From positions 12,099,621 to 12,163,620 of the forward strand of contig CAJINV010000002.1 in assembly GCA_905178155.1 (NCBI GenBank): 64,000 bases of DNA, in the 5' to 3' direction. How positions within the stretch are numbered: position 1 is the stretch's first letter; the number at the start of each line of letters is the position of its first letter. This DNA is from Amoebophrya sp. A120. Taxonomy: Eukaryota > Sar > Dinophyceae > Syndiniales > Amoebophryaceae. The notes beneath the pieces are model-generated. The model did not search any database and had not been told where the DNA came from. It was given only the letters and a program-made list of their open reading frames with translations. Made by a program: the position numbers and the translations under genes. This document shows, one piece after another, positions 53,812 through 64,000 of the stretch.

Positions 53812-55174
53812 AGCTGGACAGGGAAACGGAAATTACTCTACTAACTTGACTCAAACAAGGTTACACCTGCTTCGGGGATTCTTTTCTTTATTCTTTGCGC
53901 TTGATTCAAAAGTAGACAAGCACAAGTCAGAAACAAGAGAAAAAGCAGTAAATTCAGTTTGTTTAGTTGTCCGAATGCACGTTGTCAGTACAACAAAGAA
54001 TTGTATGCGCGTCCTATGTTTGTGCTTGATTATATATTGTGCTACGACGAGCACGAGCGATCTGCATCTGTGCTACTTCGTTAACCGAAAGCGATGTAGT
54101 GAAAAAAGAGTTGAGATCTTCTTGTTTGCAAGGAAGTAGGAGATCATCGTTCAAGAAAGGGACGAAATCCGATGGCTTTTTTCGGGTCTACGAGGTCACC
54201 TGAATGATCGAAGGGAGAGGCACAGATCCGGATCCGCGGATCTTAGCAGCACTCAGACCATACTAGTCAAGCTGCGGCTCAGTCTCAGAGAGAAGTGCGC
54301 AATGCGGTCAGCATCAACTTCCATCGCGACCGTGGTCTTCGTAGAAAACCTTGAAAAAAAATCCGTCTCCAGCGACAAAACCTGTGTCCGACAGCGGAAG
54401 GCCGACGCAAGGAAGCGGTCACATGGGATGAAGCTCCACAGCTTGTGGCCTTTCTTGGTTGGCCAGCAGGTACCACCAGCTACTCTGTTTTTGTACAGAC
54501 TTAGATTGCTTTATCTTTCCAATCTTACCTCCTCGAAAAATTGATTGTACAAGGTGCAAAATCTGGGTTCTCACAGTCGCTGACCGTGGCAAAATGTTTG
54601 GAGATGAAACAGCCCTACAATGATAAATTCGAAGTGGATCGTTTTTCACGAAGCGATGACGAATAATTTGTGAAACGCTTATTTGTATTTCAGCATCGGT
54701 ATCATCAACCACTGAAAGTAAATTCATAAACTCGATTTATGTGTCATGCTGAGTAACTTTTATTGAGAAGTACTATCCGGACGCAGTCGCTACCTACTGC
54801 TCTAGTCTTCTCTTTCGTCTGCGCGTTCTCGTTCGTCCTGTACATCCATGCACTCCTTGTTGGTCACTTTAGGTTTAGATAAATGTCACTGTTGACAAGT
54901 AGCACTATTCACCTTTCCAGATTGATTGTTTTCCGAAATAGAATCGATGGCTTTGAATTTTTTGGAAATTCCAGATAAAACACTGCAACAAATCATTCAT
55001 TAGTACTTCGCAAGTCTTTCTTAGTATTGTGAAACTACTAACTCGGTAGGGTTTGTGTCAACCTTCCATCACGTTGTCCTGACCGACTGTCGTGAAGGAC
55101 TCGTTACTCACAAACAAAAATTGACTGAATCTGAATCTCGGATCACCCACTGCACCTCCCCTTTTGGTCCTCCA
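53812..55174. other. 1.4-kb gap between channel and helicase
   Basis: A minus-strand ATG frame of 102 codons (54727-54419) contains plausible splice sites (GAGGAG|GTAAGA and AAAACAG|AGTAGC) and a protein-like end (SWWYLLANQERPQAVELHP). It could be a small gene or untranslated exons of the helicase. No family was recognised, so it is not called as a gene. Confidence 0.35.
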
Positions 55175-58100
55175 TCAAGCCGAGAGTTCTGCGTCGCTGT
55201 TGACATCCACCTCCTCCTGCGACTCCCGACGTATCACGATTGGTCTCGCCTCGGCATTTTTTTCGTCGGTAGCTGTAGCTGCTTGCTCTTCTCCCTCCCC
55301 TCCTGAGTCGAGGTTGTTAGCACTCGAACCCGCCTTGCCCTTTTCAGGGCTTTTCGTCGCGAGTCCGTGTTCTGCCTCGACGTTCTTGTTTTCATCGCGC
55401 TGCGCGGACCCAGTTCCGACGTTAGCAGCTGCACCTTTCATCTTCTGCGCATTCTGGCTTTGCGCTGTTTCTAGAACGGTTTGATGGCTAGTACCTGTGC
55501 CACCTCCAGCAAGGGGCCCCTGCTGCGCCGCCGTGGCCGATTGTTGGACTAGTTGCTGTTGCAGCGGCAGTGATGCTGATGCGCTAGCCGTGCTGACGCG
55601 GCGGATTTTAACGACGCCCCCCGTGTTCTCGAAGATTTCCTCTTGCTGGGGAAAGAGCACCAGGCTTCGCCGCCCGTCCGGCCCCTCCGCATCGTCTTGG
55701 TTGTTGCCACCTTCATCGTCGTCGGGCGATTCCGGTCTGCTAGTAGTGCCCCCGGCTACAACTACCTCCCCCTCGTCGTTCAATATGTTCACTCCGGCCA
55801 CGGTTCTGCGCGTTCCAGGATTTAGCGGCACACTACCCACGGAGGAAGATACGGTAGGAGGAAAAAGCTGAAAGCTGTGCACCGGTACCAGCGTCGCGCT
55901 CGGCGACGGCGCCATCGCCTTTTCCATGCTCGCCAACAAATCTCCGTCCACATTCATGTTTTTGCCAATTGCAAGCAGCACATTGGCCTGCGCCGTCAGT
56001 TGCTTCTGCACCGTTTCGTTGAGCATTGCACCCCCATTGCTGCCCCCGCCAGTGCTGCGGCGCGCGCCCATGCGCGTAAAACTGGGCCGAGCATTGGGCG
56101 CCGCGGTCGCGGAATCCTCCACAGAAGAACCTGCATATCCATATTCATATAATGAAGCAACACCTTGCAGCTGTTACTCTATGCATGTTGACATCATGCT
56201 CGGTATAATGGTACTTGATCTTGCGGAAGCAAGAAAAAGGCCCCCCTAAGTAGCTCGTGGAGCCTGAAGATGCAAGATGCAGGGTATGACGTAGCTTTAG
56301 CTTGTTCATCTACCTTCCTTAATGAATAAAATGACCGTGATGAACATGAAGTAGAGGACCACTTGAGAAGATTACGTACGTCGCGAGGCCGCGGCCACAT
56401 TAGCCGTGCTGCTTCTGGTGGGCGCGTTTTCGTCTCGTGCGTTGTCCTGGATGGTCTGCAAGTTGCTGCTGTAACGCTTTTTCACGAAGTCGCCGACCTT
56501 TTCATACAGCTGCTCCTGCGAATCCGGAAACTCTGCCAGAATGTCCTCAAAAGCGTTTCTCGTGAGTTTGGCCAAGTGGCAAAACGTTACCGCGCGCACC
56601 CAGGCAGTACGCTTCGCGTTGTCCTCGACCATCTGTAGAAGTGTAGTGTTTGACAGCAATCGATCATCTTGTTCACGACCAGACGAGGGAGGTCAGCATG
56701 AAAGAAAGTAAAAGTGAGACCTTCCACTCCTACTCCTACTCGTACAACCCGACCCCGACCCCCAGTACCGCGTCCAGATAATAAAATCAGTTTTGTGCTA
56801 GTGCTCGCTTCTTTAGGCGAGCGACTAACTGTTTAACGTAAAATCAAAATCTCGACGACATCGACGACGCACGCTTCACATCAGCAATGCGGGCGTGCAC
56901 TTAAATACTTACCCTGTACAGCGCCATCTCCCCAAAGTTCTGGCCTTCCAGAAACGTGCATACGGGCTTGCTGCCGAGTTCCACGATGACCTCACACCGG
57001 CCTTTCACGATGAAGAAGCACTCGCGAGCGATGTCGTTCTTGTGGATGACGTAGTCGCCCGCCGAATAGATCGCGAGCAACAGGCGTAGCACCACGGATT
57101 TTATCACTTGCACTTTGACGCCGTTGAAGAAAGCCGACCCGCGCAACAAGTCGGCGTACAGATACAGCTTGAGCTCAAGATTCAGAGTCGGGGAAAGCCC
57201 GCGGAAAAGCGTGTCATAGGCTTCCTGGTCGTAATGAAGCTGGGTGTAATTGTAGAAATCGAAAATGCGTTGTCGAAGGTGTCCCGGTACGTCCAGCCCC
57301 GAAACTGCCTGCTTGACCCATTCAAGATCTGTTTTTTACTTGGTGCAAGGTCCAAAAAGATGCTGCGCTTGCATTTATCTTTAGCTGCTTGGCCGGCAGC
57401 ACATCAGTAGAGCTGCGTAGAGACCTACTTCAATTCAGATTCGCATCTTGCTTTCAGTCGGACGTCGAGGAGAGACGAATGAAAACAAGCAGTAACCATT
57501 CATGTCTCTTGCAGTCTAGGTCATGAAGATACCTTGGTAGTGTTTCATCTGGCGTTGCCGCTGCACGGTGAAAAGCCAGTTGCAGTTTCCAAAAATCACG
57601 GCAATGTTCAGAGTCCCCACGATGCCCATGACGGCAAGAATGGAACTTTCGTACTGCGTGGTCGCTTTTCTGTCCTTCGCCACCATCATGAAAATTGCGT
57701 CCCGCAGCGCGTATAGATACAGCGAAATCGCCGGGACGTTCCAAAAGTTTGGGGAATTTTTGGTGGTATTCCCGCCAATTTGTTCGCCACTCGACGAGGT
57801 CGTGGTGCTGCTATCCCAGTTATCAAATGCAAAAGTGTCTGGGTCTGGAAACTTGTGATGCTGGGTGGCGTCTCATGATGAGGCTACAAATGCTGGCTCA
57901 GCATGACAAGTTTCGGAGCTCCTAGGTGTGCATGATAAACTGCATGATAAACTGCGCTTCTGCATCACAGAATAACGGAGCTCTTGGGTAACGTGCATAA
58001 CAGATTTAAGTTTTAAGAGTCATGCCAGACAAGCATGACAAACGTGAACTCTTCCAGACCCAGACATTTTTACATTTGATACCAGTCCAGGTGGTCGCCC

Positions 58101-61100
58101 ATCTGCCGCAAATCCTCAGCGTTCAAGTGGAAATGGGCCCGCAAATCCCCGTGGTGATAGATCACGTAGAACCAGAGACAAGCGAGCAAATGAGAGGACA
58201 AAATCACGAAGAAGCAGAGACGCATCACCTGTTTTGAAGGTAGAATGTAGAAATCACCTCTTCTGTTGCAGTTCCGAGGAAGCAGTAGAACGCAAATCCA
58301 CCAAATAGAACACGTATGCTACTTGTATGTCGTGATTGTGGATGTGTCTAAGTGAATCGACTTTGTCTGACGATGGCGAAAAAGAAGAAGAAGAACAAAC
58401 GTAGAAATCTGAGAATACTACCTGGACGGTACTATTCAAAACGAGCGTGGAGTGGCGAAACGTTTCCCCGAGTCGCACCACATACCGCACCCTCGTCAGA
58501 CGCAGCAGGAGCAGCATCTCGATGGCGGGGCCGCTGCTTCCGCCAAACAGGGAATGCACGTCGAAGATGACTTTGCAGGCGAAGACCACAAACCCCAGCA
58601 AGGAGGACGAGACGGCAATCCAGAAGGCCGGTGATCGCAGCGCGAGCTGTTGGATGTAGGCGAGCTCGATGATTTCCTCTTTCGCCCGGAAATCGAGCCG
58701 GGACTGGTAGCAGTCCTGCAAGATGACCAAACACAGGAAAAGGACGTCGAAAGTCAGGTCCAGGAAGAAAAACCAGTTCGGGATTTGTTTTTCGATCAGA
58801 AACTGTTCGAACGCCAGGAACCAGGGCGGGGCGAAAATGGTCCAGCAAGAAATTGTGAAGAGCGCGACGGAGACCTTGATGGCCACATTGGAGAACACCG
58901 AGAACAGCGCAATCTTCGGCTCCCGCTCCTCCTCCTCGCCGTCGCGCATCTTCATTTTCATCTGGAAGTATTTCTGAAAAACGCGGTCCATCGGGTTCTT
59001 CCCATCGAAGGTATCGGCGAACCGGCGGGCAAGGGACGCTTTTGGGTCGCGGACGTGGTACAGCTGTCGGACGAAGTGCATTCTACCCGCGTAGGCGTCC
59101 TGCGTATCGTCGCGGACCACGAAATCCAAGTGCAGCGCCTCCTTCCTGGACACTTTGGATATGTCCTTGTGAAAATTCAGCAGGTCGTTGTCCATGTTCC
59201 CCAGAAACCGGCTGGTGCGGCGGTCGCGACTCGCCCGTCGGTCGCGCATTACCAGCACCGCGGGATCGGTTTCGGATTTAGCGCGCCCGCGCGAAAGAAA
59301 CCTCGCCGCCTTGTCGCGGAACTGCCCCGCGCGCGGGGAGTTCGGGTTATTTGTGCCGCTGCCGCTATTTCTATTGCCGGCGGCGCTGCTGAACATAGTC
59401 GAGGAGAGAAAACTGGAGCCGGTCGGACTCTGAAACGTGGACGACTTTCGGTCTTGCCCGCCGAAGAGGAGCCCGCCGATGGCGCCCTGCCGCCGCTGCT
59501 GGTTGTCCGACGGCATCACGCTGGGTTCCGACTTCGTCTTCTGCCAGACGGATTGTAAGTTTTGGAAAACGCTCAACCGCGGACCCTGACCGGACGTCGT
59601 CGGGTGTCCGCCGCCCCCGCCAAAGTAACTGTTCCGCCACCGCGCCGTCCAGGACTGCTTCCGCGGGTCCGTGTCGTGGTTCCGAAGCGACCGGTGTTGC
59701 TCCTCGTCACCCGGAAAATAGTCCATCTTTTCCTCGAAGCTGTCAGTCGACGCAGCAGACTCGATGATGGAGTGCCCGCTTTGCGAGACGGCGCGCTGCG
59801 GCGGAAACGAAGGGTGCTGCCCGATGAAAGACGTCGAACTCGCGGAGGAGTTCGGCACCAGTTGCGGCTGTTGCTGCTGCTGCGCAGAAGTTCCGAAAAA
59901 AGCCCCATTTCCGCTCGACATAGAGGCCACACCTCCAGTTGTGCCGGCGCCCTGCGAAATCTGGCTCTGCCGTAGATGGTTCGAAGTGGAGGTGCTTGCG
60001 CGCAGCATGAGGAGAGACTGCAACCGCTCGCCCGTTCCGGAAAAAACGCGGGAGAGGACTGACGGACTTGGGCTCACGATCACATCGGCGTCGTTGATCA
60101 TGTCAGACACACGGGGCGGCGGAACGATGCCCGTGTTGGATGCGCTTGCGCGGTTCAGCAAGTTTCGACTGGTGTCGGACATGGTACTGGTTCGCAATTG
60201 CACCACTGGCTGCAAATCCGGCGGCATTGGTACTCCCCCGGCAGTTGTCTGGAACGACACAGCGGCTCCAGCATGTTGCTGCTCCTTTTCGATCTGCTCC
60301 ATCTCGAGTAGCGTGTTGAAGCGGCTATTGGGATTGTTCGAAGATGATGTTGCTCCCCCAGCTGCCTGGTTGTTGCCACCGCCCGTCGAGCTGCTGTGGT
60401 TGCTCCCCGCCTCGGACAGGCGCTGTGGCGTCAGTCCGCTCATCTTGTTGCTAGCGGACGCGTAGTGGTCTACAATTGTGCTCTGCGTGCTCAGCGTCTG
60501 CGACTGCTCGTGCTGCATAGATGTACGCACGACAGCGAGCTCTTCGAGGAGCTTTTCTTTCGTTTCCAACGAGGTTTTTTGGATCACCAGCTTTCCCTCC
60601 TTGTCGGTCGTCACGATAGCCTCGGGAAGCGCGTCCGCGGTGCGGAAGTTCGTGAAGCGGAAACTGGTGCTGGAGGCAAGTAACTCTGGATCGTTCAACG
60701 GGTCAACTGCGCGAGTCCCGGCAGAGGCTTGCGAAAAGTGATTACTCAAGGCCCCCAGCTGCTCGTGCGCGGCGTCGGCAGAGCTGCCGAAGGAGAACCG
60801 CCGGTCCTCGCCGCTGCTGGCCGAAGAGTTTTCAAATTTCGCGGTCCCGGGCGCTCCGGGCAGCGGGTTCTGTACACCTGTCGCGGTCCCAACACCCGTG
60901 CTCGAGAGGGATAAAGAAGCCTGGTCCTTCCGCGCGTGTTTACTAGGATGATGTTGTTGGCCGCCGAGAGGTGGAACGGGGACCGTCCGACTACCCCCAG
61001 TCGAGGAAGACAATGGAGTGGAGAAAGAGGGCGCAGTGTGCCTACTGGCATGCTGCACCGAGGACGCTGCACCGAGATTCTGGCTGCTCAAAAGGTCGGC

Positions 61101-61259
61101 GCCCGTATTGCTAGAGGAGGTAGAGAACAGACTGCGCCAGGGCCGGGACGTCTTGTTGTTCTGCTTATTCGCATCCTTGCCTTCGCCGCCACTCGAAGTT
61201 AGACCTTGGGGGCGACCTTTGTTAGAAACACGCAGATCCGCAATCGATCCCTCCTCCAT
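55175..61259 (-). CDS. Cyclic-nucleotide-gated/HCN-like cation channel
   Basis: Six exons in phase: 61259-58422, 58228-58082, 57815-57533, 57328-56913, 56632-56380 and 56130-55175 (1,630 residues). The second junction is the element 57821-58081; the others are GT-AG. A Ser/Gln-rich N-terminus of about 740 residues precedes S1 (about 790-815), S2 (NWFFFLDLTFDVLFLCLVIL) and S3 (WIAVSSSLLGFVVFACKVI). S4 carries spaced Arg (LLLRLTRVRYVVRLGETFR). S5 is LCFFVILSSHLLACLWFYVI and S6 ILAVMGIVGTLNIAVIFGN. The pore loop reads RDAIFMMVAKDRKATTQ, with no GYGD. The C-linker (VKQAVSGLDVPGHLRQRIFD) and CNBD follow (DYVIHKND, FFIVKGRCEVIVELG). The phosphate cassette FGEMALYR...KRTAW retains Glu and Arg. It is a plasma or ciliary membrane channel by family. 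Confidence 0.85.
57821..58081. mobile_element. Introner, TIR family 1, in channel gene
   Basis: This 261-bp element has the termini TATCAAATGCAAAAGTGTCT and AGACATTTTTACATTTGATA. Target duplication CCAGT is perfect (57816-57820 and 58082-58086). Excision gives MGDHLDWDSSTTT, joining S5 to the pore region. Its interior contains a tandem GCATGATAAACT (about 57932-57955). Confidence 0.93.
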
Positions 61260-62030
61260 TTAGCCTGAAATTCTTGCGCATGGATTGACTTTGATCAGTC
61301 GGTCCACACGCAGGTCAGGAGCTGCGGAACAAGGTGACAACTGTCAGTCTTCTAAAGCCCGGGAAAATTATGACTGTCACTTAATGTTGGAGTTGGTGTT
61401 GGTGTTCCTACGGCGAGTAGTTCCTCGAGAAATCTACACCACCTCTAGCGCAGAAAAATTTGCCAACCGTCAAAAAAATACAAATGGCTTTTAGGCATAA
61501 TTGCATGAGCCAACGACCACTACGACTTCGAAATAGAAAATCTCAGCATGCCACATGCCGGTCGCTCTTCACCTCCAGAACTCAAGAACAACATTTCTTG
61601 GATCCGCATTACCGGTCGCAGGATTACGTGCCATTGCTCGCAGTGTGGTCCGTATTGTCCCGTCGAGTTCTCTTTGATGTTTCTTTTCTTTAACTGCCAG
61701 AACTTGCTTACTTCAATTTCGAGGAGCGACCCAGTCCGTGAATTTTACAAGGCTGATCTGCAGAAAAAACGTTACGTCGCTTCGAAGATATCATATATCT
61801 TCGTTCAATACGTACCCTTTGTCGTGTTTGTTTTGTATCCTTGAACTAGGTTCCAAGACCGGCTGTTTCGAGTTGTCCGTCTAGTACTCTACTTCAAGTT
61901 CAGCTACGAGAAAGAAATCTTATCGAGTACTTCTCACAAGAACGGTTCTTCATTGTACAAAAACCTTTCAATAACATGCGCTACGTACATGTTTTCACTT
62001 CATCTTCCTTAGTAAATTGCTTCTGAGTAA
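61260..62030. other. Intergenic gap, AT-rich
   Basis: About 770 bp between the stop of the right-edge gene and the channel start. Plus-strand frames here (for example 61548-61844) have no recognisable content and oppose the direction of all neighbours. No RNA gene or repeat was seen. Confidence 0.5.
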
Positions 62031-64000
62031 CTACACCTCAGGCACTGCAGCCAGGCGTCGGCGACTGCGAAGCATGATGGCGAACGCGATCGGTTGCTGA
62101 CAGAAGTAAAGTGCATTTTTAGTTCAGCATGAGTGTGGGTAGAAAGTCCGATCTGTTGTCTTCGAGACTTACTCTCGGCCGAAGTGATGCCTCCATGGTC
62201 GAGCGGATGCGCTCCCCTTCCGTTGCCAGGAAATCTTCGATCTTGGCTTGTCGGCGCGCCGCAAGTTTCGCAGCGGCGGCTTGCTTCTGCATCGATTTGG
62301 GTGCAGGGACAACGTGCGAAAAGTCCGGCCCCAGGTATTGTTGCGCCACTGGGTTGCGATAACTGCTCGATGAACTGGTGGGCACCGTGGTTTTGGTTTC
62401 CAAAATGCTTTTCCGAACCGCGTTTTCCCGCTGCTGCAGCGGGGTCATCTGTTTCGGCAGCACACCGGGCTCGATCGGCATGCGATCTACCTTCTGTCCC
62501 TCTCCGAACGCGGGGAACAGACACTTCAAGTTGTAGCCCATCGGCCCCGAGATCCCGTTCGTGCAGCGTTCGTGCGTCATGATCGGGTCGGTTCCATATT
62601 CCTCCAGCATGTGCCCCCGGTACCCGGGGGTGTACCGCCCCCTCTGCAGGTAGAAACCCCGGAACGCCATGTCCATGGCTGTTCCCTTAGGTGGCAAGCT
62701 GTCGTCGTAGCTCTTTCCAGAAACCGCGTCCGTGGTCGGATTCATCTTGCGGGTACGGCTGAACGCCATCCGCTGCATCTCCGAGAGGATCCGCTCGTCC
62801 GCCCGCTCCTTCTTGGGTTTCCGGGCCCGGTACTCCCAGTACTCGGGCGCCTCGCTGATGTTCTGCAGCGCCAGAAACTGGGCTGCCGTGTAGAGCAAAT
62901 CAATTAGTTCGTTCACCAGCATTCCCAACGTTGCCGCCACGGGCGCAACCCCGTTGACCACCGTTTGTCCGGCCTTGGCCGCATTGGCAAACTTTTTCAC
63001 CACCTCTGTCACGCATTTCCCGGGGTAATAGAGCTTCAAATCTTCGAGCTCCTTCGACAAAGTGTCTACGCCTGGAGTTTGTTGTTCCTCTGCGACCGCA
63101 CCTGTGGCAGCTTCTTCGCCGGCGCTGGTCGACGCCCCCGCGGGGGTAATTGTCGCTGGCCCCGCCGCGTTGGCGGCTGCGGCCATGGCCGCCGCCTGCG
63201 TGGCCCGTTGCATCTGCAAAGCTCCCGAAAGTGTTTCGTATTCCTTCGTGGTGTCCGGGCAGAAGTGCTTGATCGGTCTCAACGCCTCTACCCCCACGTC
63301 TGCTAATACGCCCGCAACTTTACCGATCACCGCGGCTATGAAGGTTGCAGGATCCTTCAAGTCGACGGTGAGGTCTTTGAAAAATTCACCGGCCGCGCGC
63401 AGCGGCGCCAGGTAGTCTTGGGGCCCGTCCACCGCTTCTCGAAGCTTGTTTTCGTAATACTCCACCATCTGTTCCACTTCCGTTGCGCCCGCGGTCTGTG
63501 TGTCATCGCGAATGTTGCCAATGTCCATCGCGGTGCGCCGGATCTTCTTCGTCAGCAGTTGTGGAATCGCGGTGAGACTAATAGTGGTCTTCGGCACCAG
63601 CGTTGCGTTTGCGCGGGCCGTCTGTTCTGCCAGCTGTTCTTCCCTTGCCAGCGCAGCTGCGTCTTCAGTTGCGAACGTGGTACTTGCAGGGGATGTTAGA
63701 GCAGGAGCAGCTCCTTCATCTACTTTAGCGTTGAAGAATGCCGAGCCGTCGTCTTTATCTGCCCCAACCACTTCCGCGTCGTTACCAGCAGTGCCAGCGT
63801 CTGTGACAAAGAAGCTCTGGTGTTCAGGCAAGAAGGACAGTTTTCCAAACACCTGCAGCCCGCGCTGCACTTCCGAGATGCGCTTGTGAATCACTTCCTC
63901 GGTGTGGTACAGGTTGGAAGCCGTGTTACGCTCGATCTCAGCCCACATCGGATCATCTTTCGGGACTGGTTCCAAGTCGTTCTTCTCGTGCGCGTACTGG
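62031..64000 (-). CDS. Unrecognised protein, 5' end beyond window
   Basis: The frame is open from the right edge (reading QYAHEKNDLEPVPKDDP at 63999-63949) down to a GTAAGT donor at 62172. A 66-nt last exon (62096-62031) follows a CTTCTGTCAG acceptor and would end ...FAIMLRSRRRLAAVPEV. Without the splice, the frame stops at 62119. The visible part is about 630 residues. An Ala-rich helical middle (AQTARANATLVPKTTISLTA; FIAAVIGKVAGVLADVGVEA) is followed by a basic, Gly/Tyr-rich region. That region includes MDMAFRGFYLQRGRYTPGYR, GHMLEEYGTDPIMTHERCTN and GISGPMGYNLKCLFPAFGEG. A Met/Gln/Ala coil (MQKQAAAAKLAARRQAKIED) lies near the end. No family was recognised. Confidence 0.6.

Noticed and set aside
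54285-54727. Small gene in the channel-helicase gap
   Set aside because: One ATG frame of 102 codons with possible introns, but no homology and no way to choose between UTR and coding; described under the gap entry only.
46213-58081. Peptides such as CKNVWVW in open frames near several exons
   Set aside because: These are translations of introner ends read through; they disappear when the elements are removed.
1-64000. Many plus-strand open frames, some over 300 codons
   Set aside because: They mirror minus-strand exons in antisense, have repetitive Arg/Pro/His-rich translations typical of the complement of GC-rich genes, and match no domain.
1-64000. tRNA, rRNA, CRISPR array or transposase gene
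   Set aside because: I saw no cloverleaf consensus, no regular spacer array and no transposase-like motif, although a by-eye search can miss tRNAs.
1-64000. Dinoflagellate spliced-leader relics upstream of genes
   Set aside because: I did not notice the canonical leader sequence near any start, but a proper search was not possible.

Overview
The window reads as nuclear DNA of a protist, most likely a dinoflagellate relative. A Syndiniales parasite of the Amoebophrya type would fit best. This is an inference from four things. Every convincing gene lies on the minus strand for the full 64 kb. Genes are compact and close together, with short canonical GT-AG introns of about 75-280 bp. Several proteins carry long Ser/Ala/Gln-rich insertions inside conserved folds. 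A second class of introns consists of short inverted-repeat elements bounded by 5-bp direct repeats and lacking GT-AG ends. Introner elements with non-canonical ends have been described from Amoebophrya.

Layout in transcription order (right to left): an unrecognised protein cut by the right edge (64000-62031); a cyclic-nucleotide-gated-like cation channel (61259-55175); a very large Ski2-like DNA helicase of the HELQ/POLQ type (53811-45382); a coiled-coil protein (44607-42105); a large orphan protein (41458-38048); a major-facilitator transporter (37404-35335); a protein with two cyclic-nucleotide-binding domains (34556-31181); a small Cys-rich protein (30020-29043); a hypothetical protein with a Ser tract (28260-27334); an orphan protein with two hydrophobic segments (25507-22595); a WDR70-like WD40 protein (21608-18003); a multi-C2 protein resembling the N-terminal half of a ferlin (16924-11629); a nucleotide-sugar transporter (11114-9216); a ferlin C-terminal half with C2 domains and a tail anchor (8761-3888); a hypothetical protein (about 2765-1461); and an N-terminal gene fragment running off the left edge (766-1).

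The most interesting content is the set of ten intronic elements at 7163-7317, 7507-7911, 16486-16839, 29314-29500, 33868-34024, 46213-46463, 46535-46796, 51379-51648, 51737-51917 and 57821-58081. All ten interrupt coding exons. Nine have a recognisable 5-bp target duplication outside terminal inverted repeats that begin TA and end TA. In every case, deleting the element plus one duplication copy rejoins the reading frame, and in several cases it also restores a conserved protein motif. At least five terminal-repeat families are present, yet they share a repeated internal 11-mer, ATTTGTNATGC. No slide of the junction gives GT-AG for any of the nine clean elements. A second point of interest is that the two ferlin-like halves flank a complete transporter gene on the same strand, with splice phases that would also allow one 2,633-residue ferlin.

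The gene set suggests Ca2+-dependent membrane fusion (ferlin C2 proteins), cyclic-nucleotide signalling (channel and dual-CNBD protein), membrane transport, and DNA repair (helicase). Nothing indicates that neighbouring genes form one pathway. I saw no rRNA, tRNA, CRISPR array or transposase gene. All exon structures here were derived by hand from splice motifs, reading-frame phase and homology, without transcript evidence.
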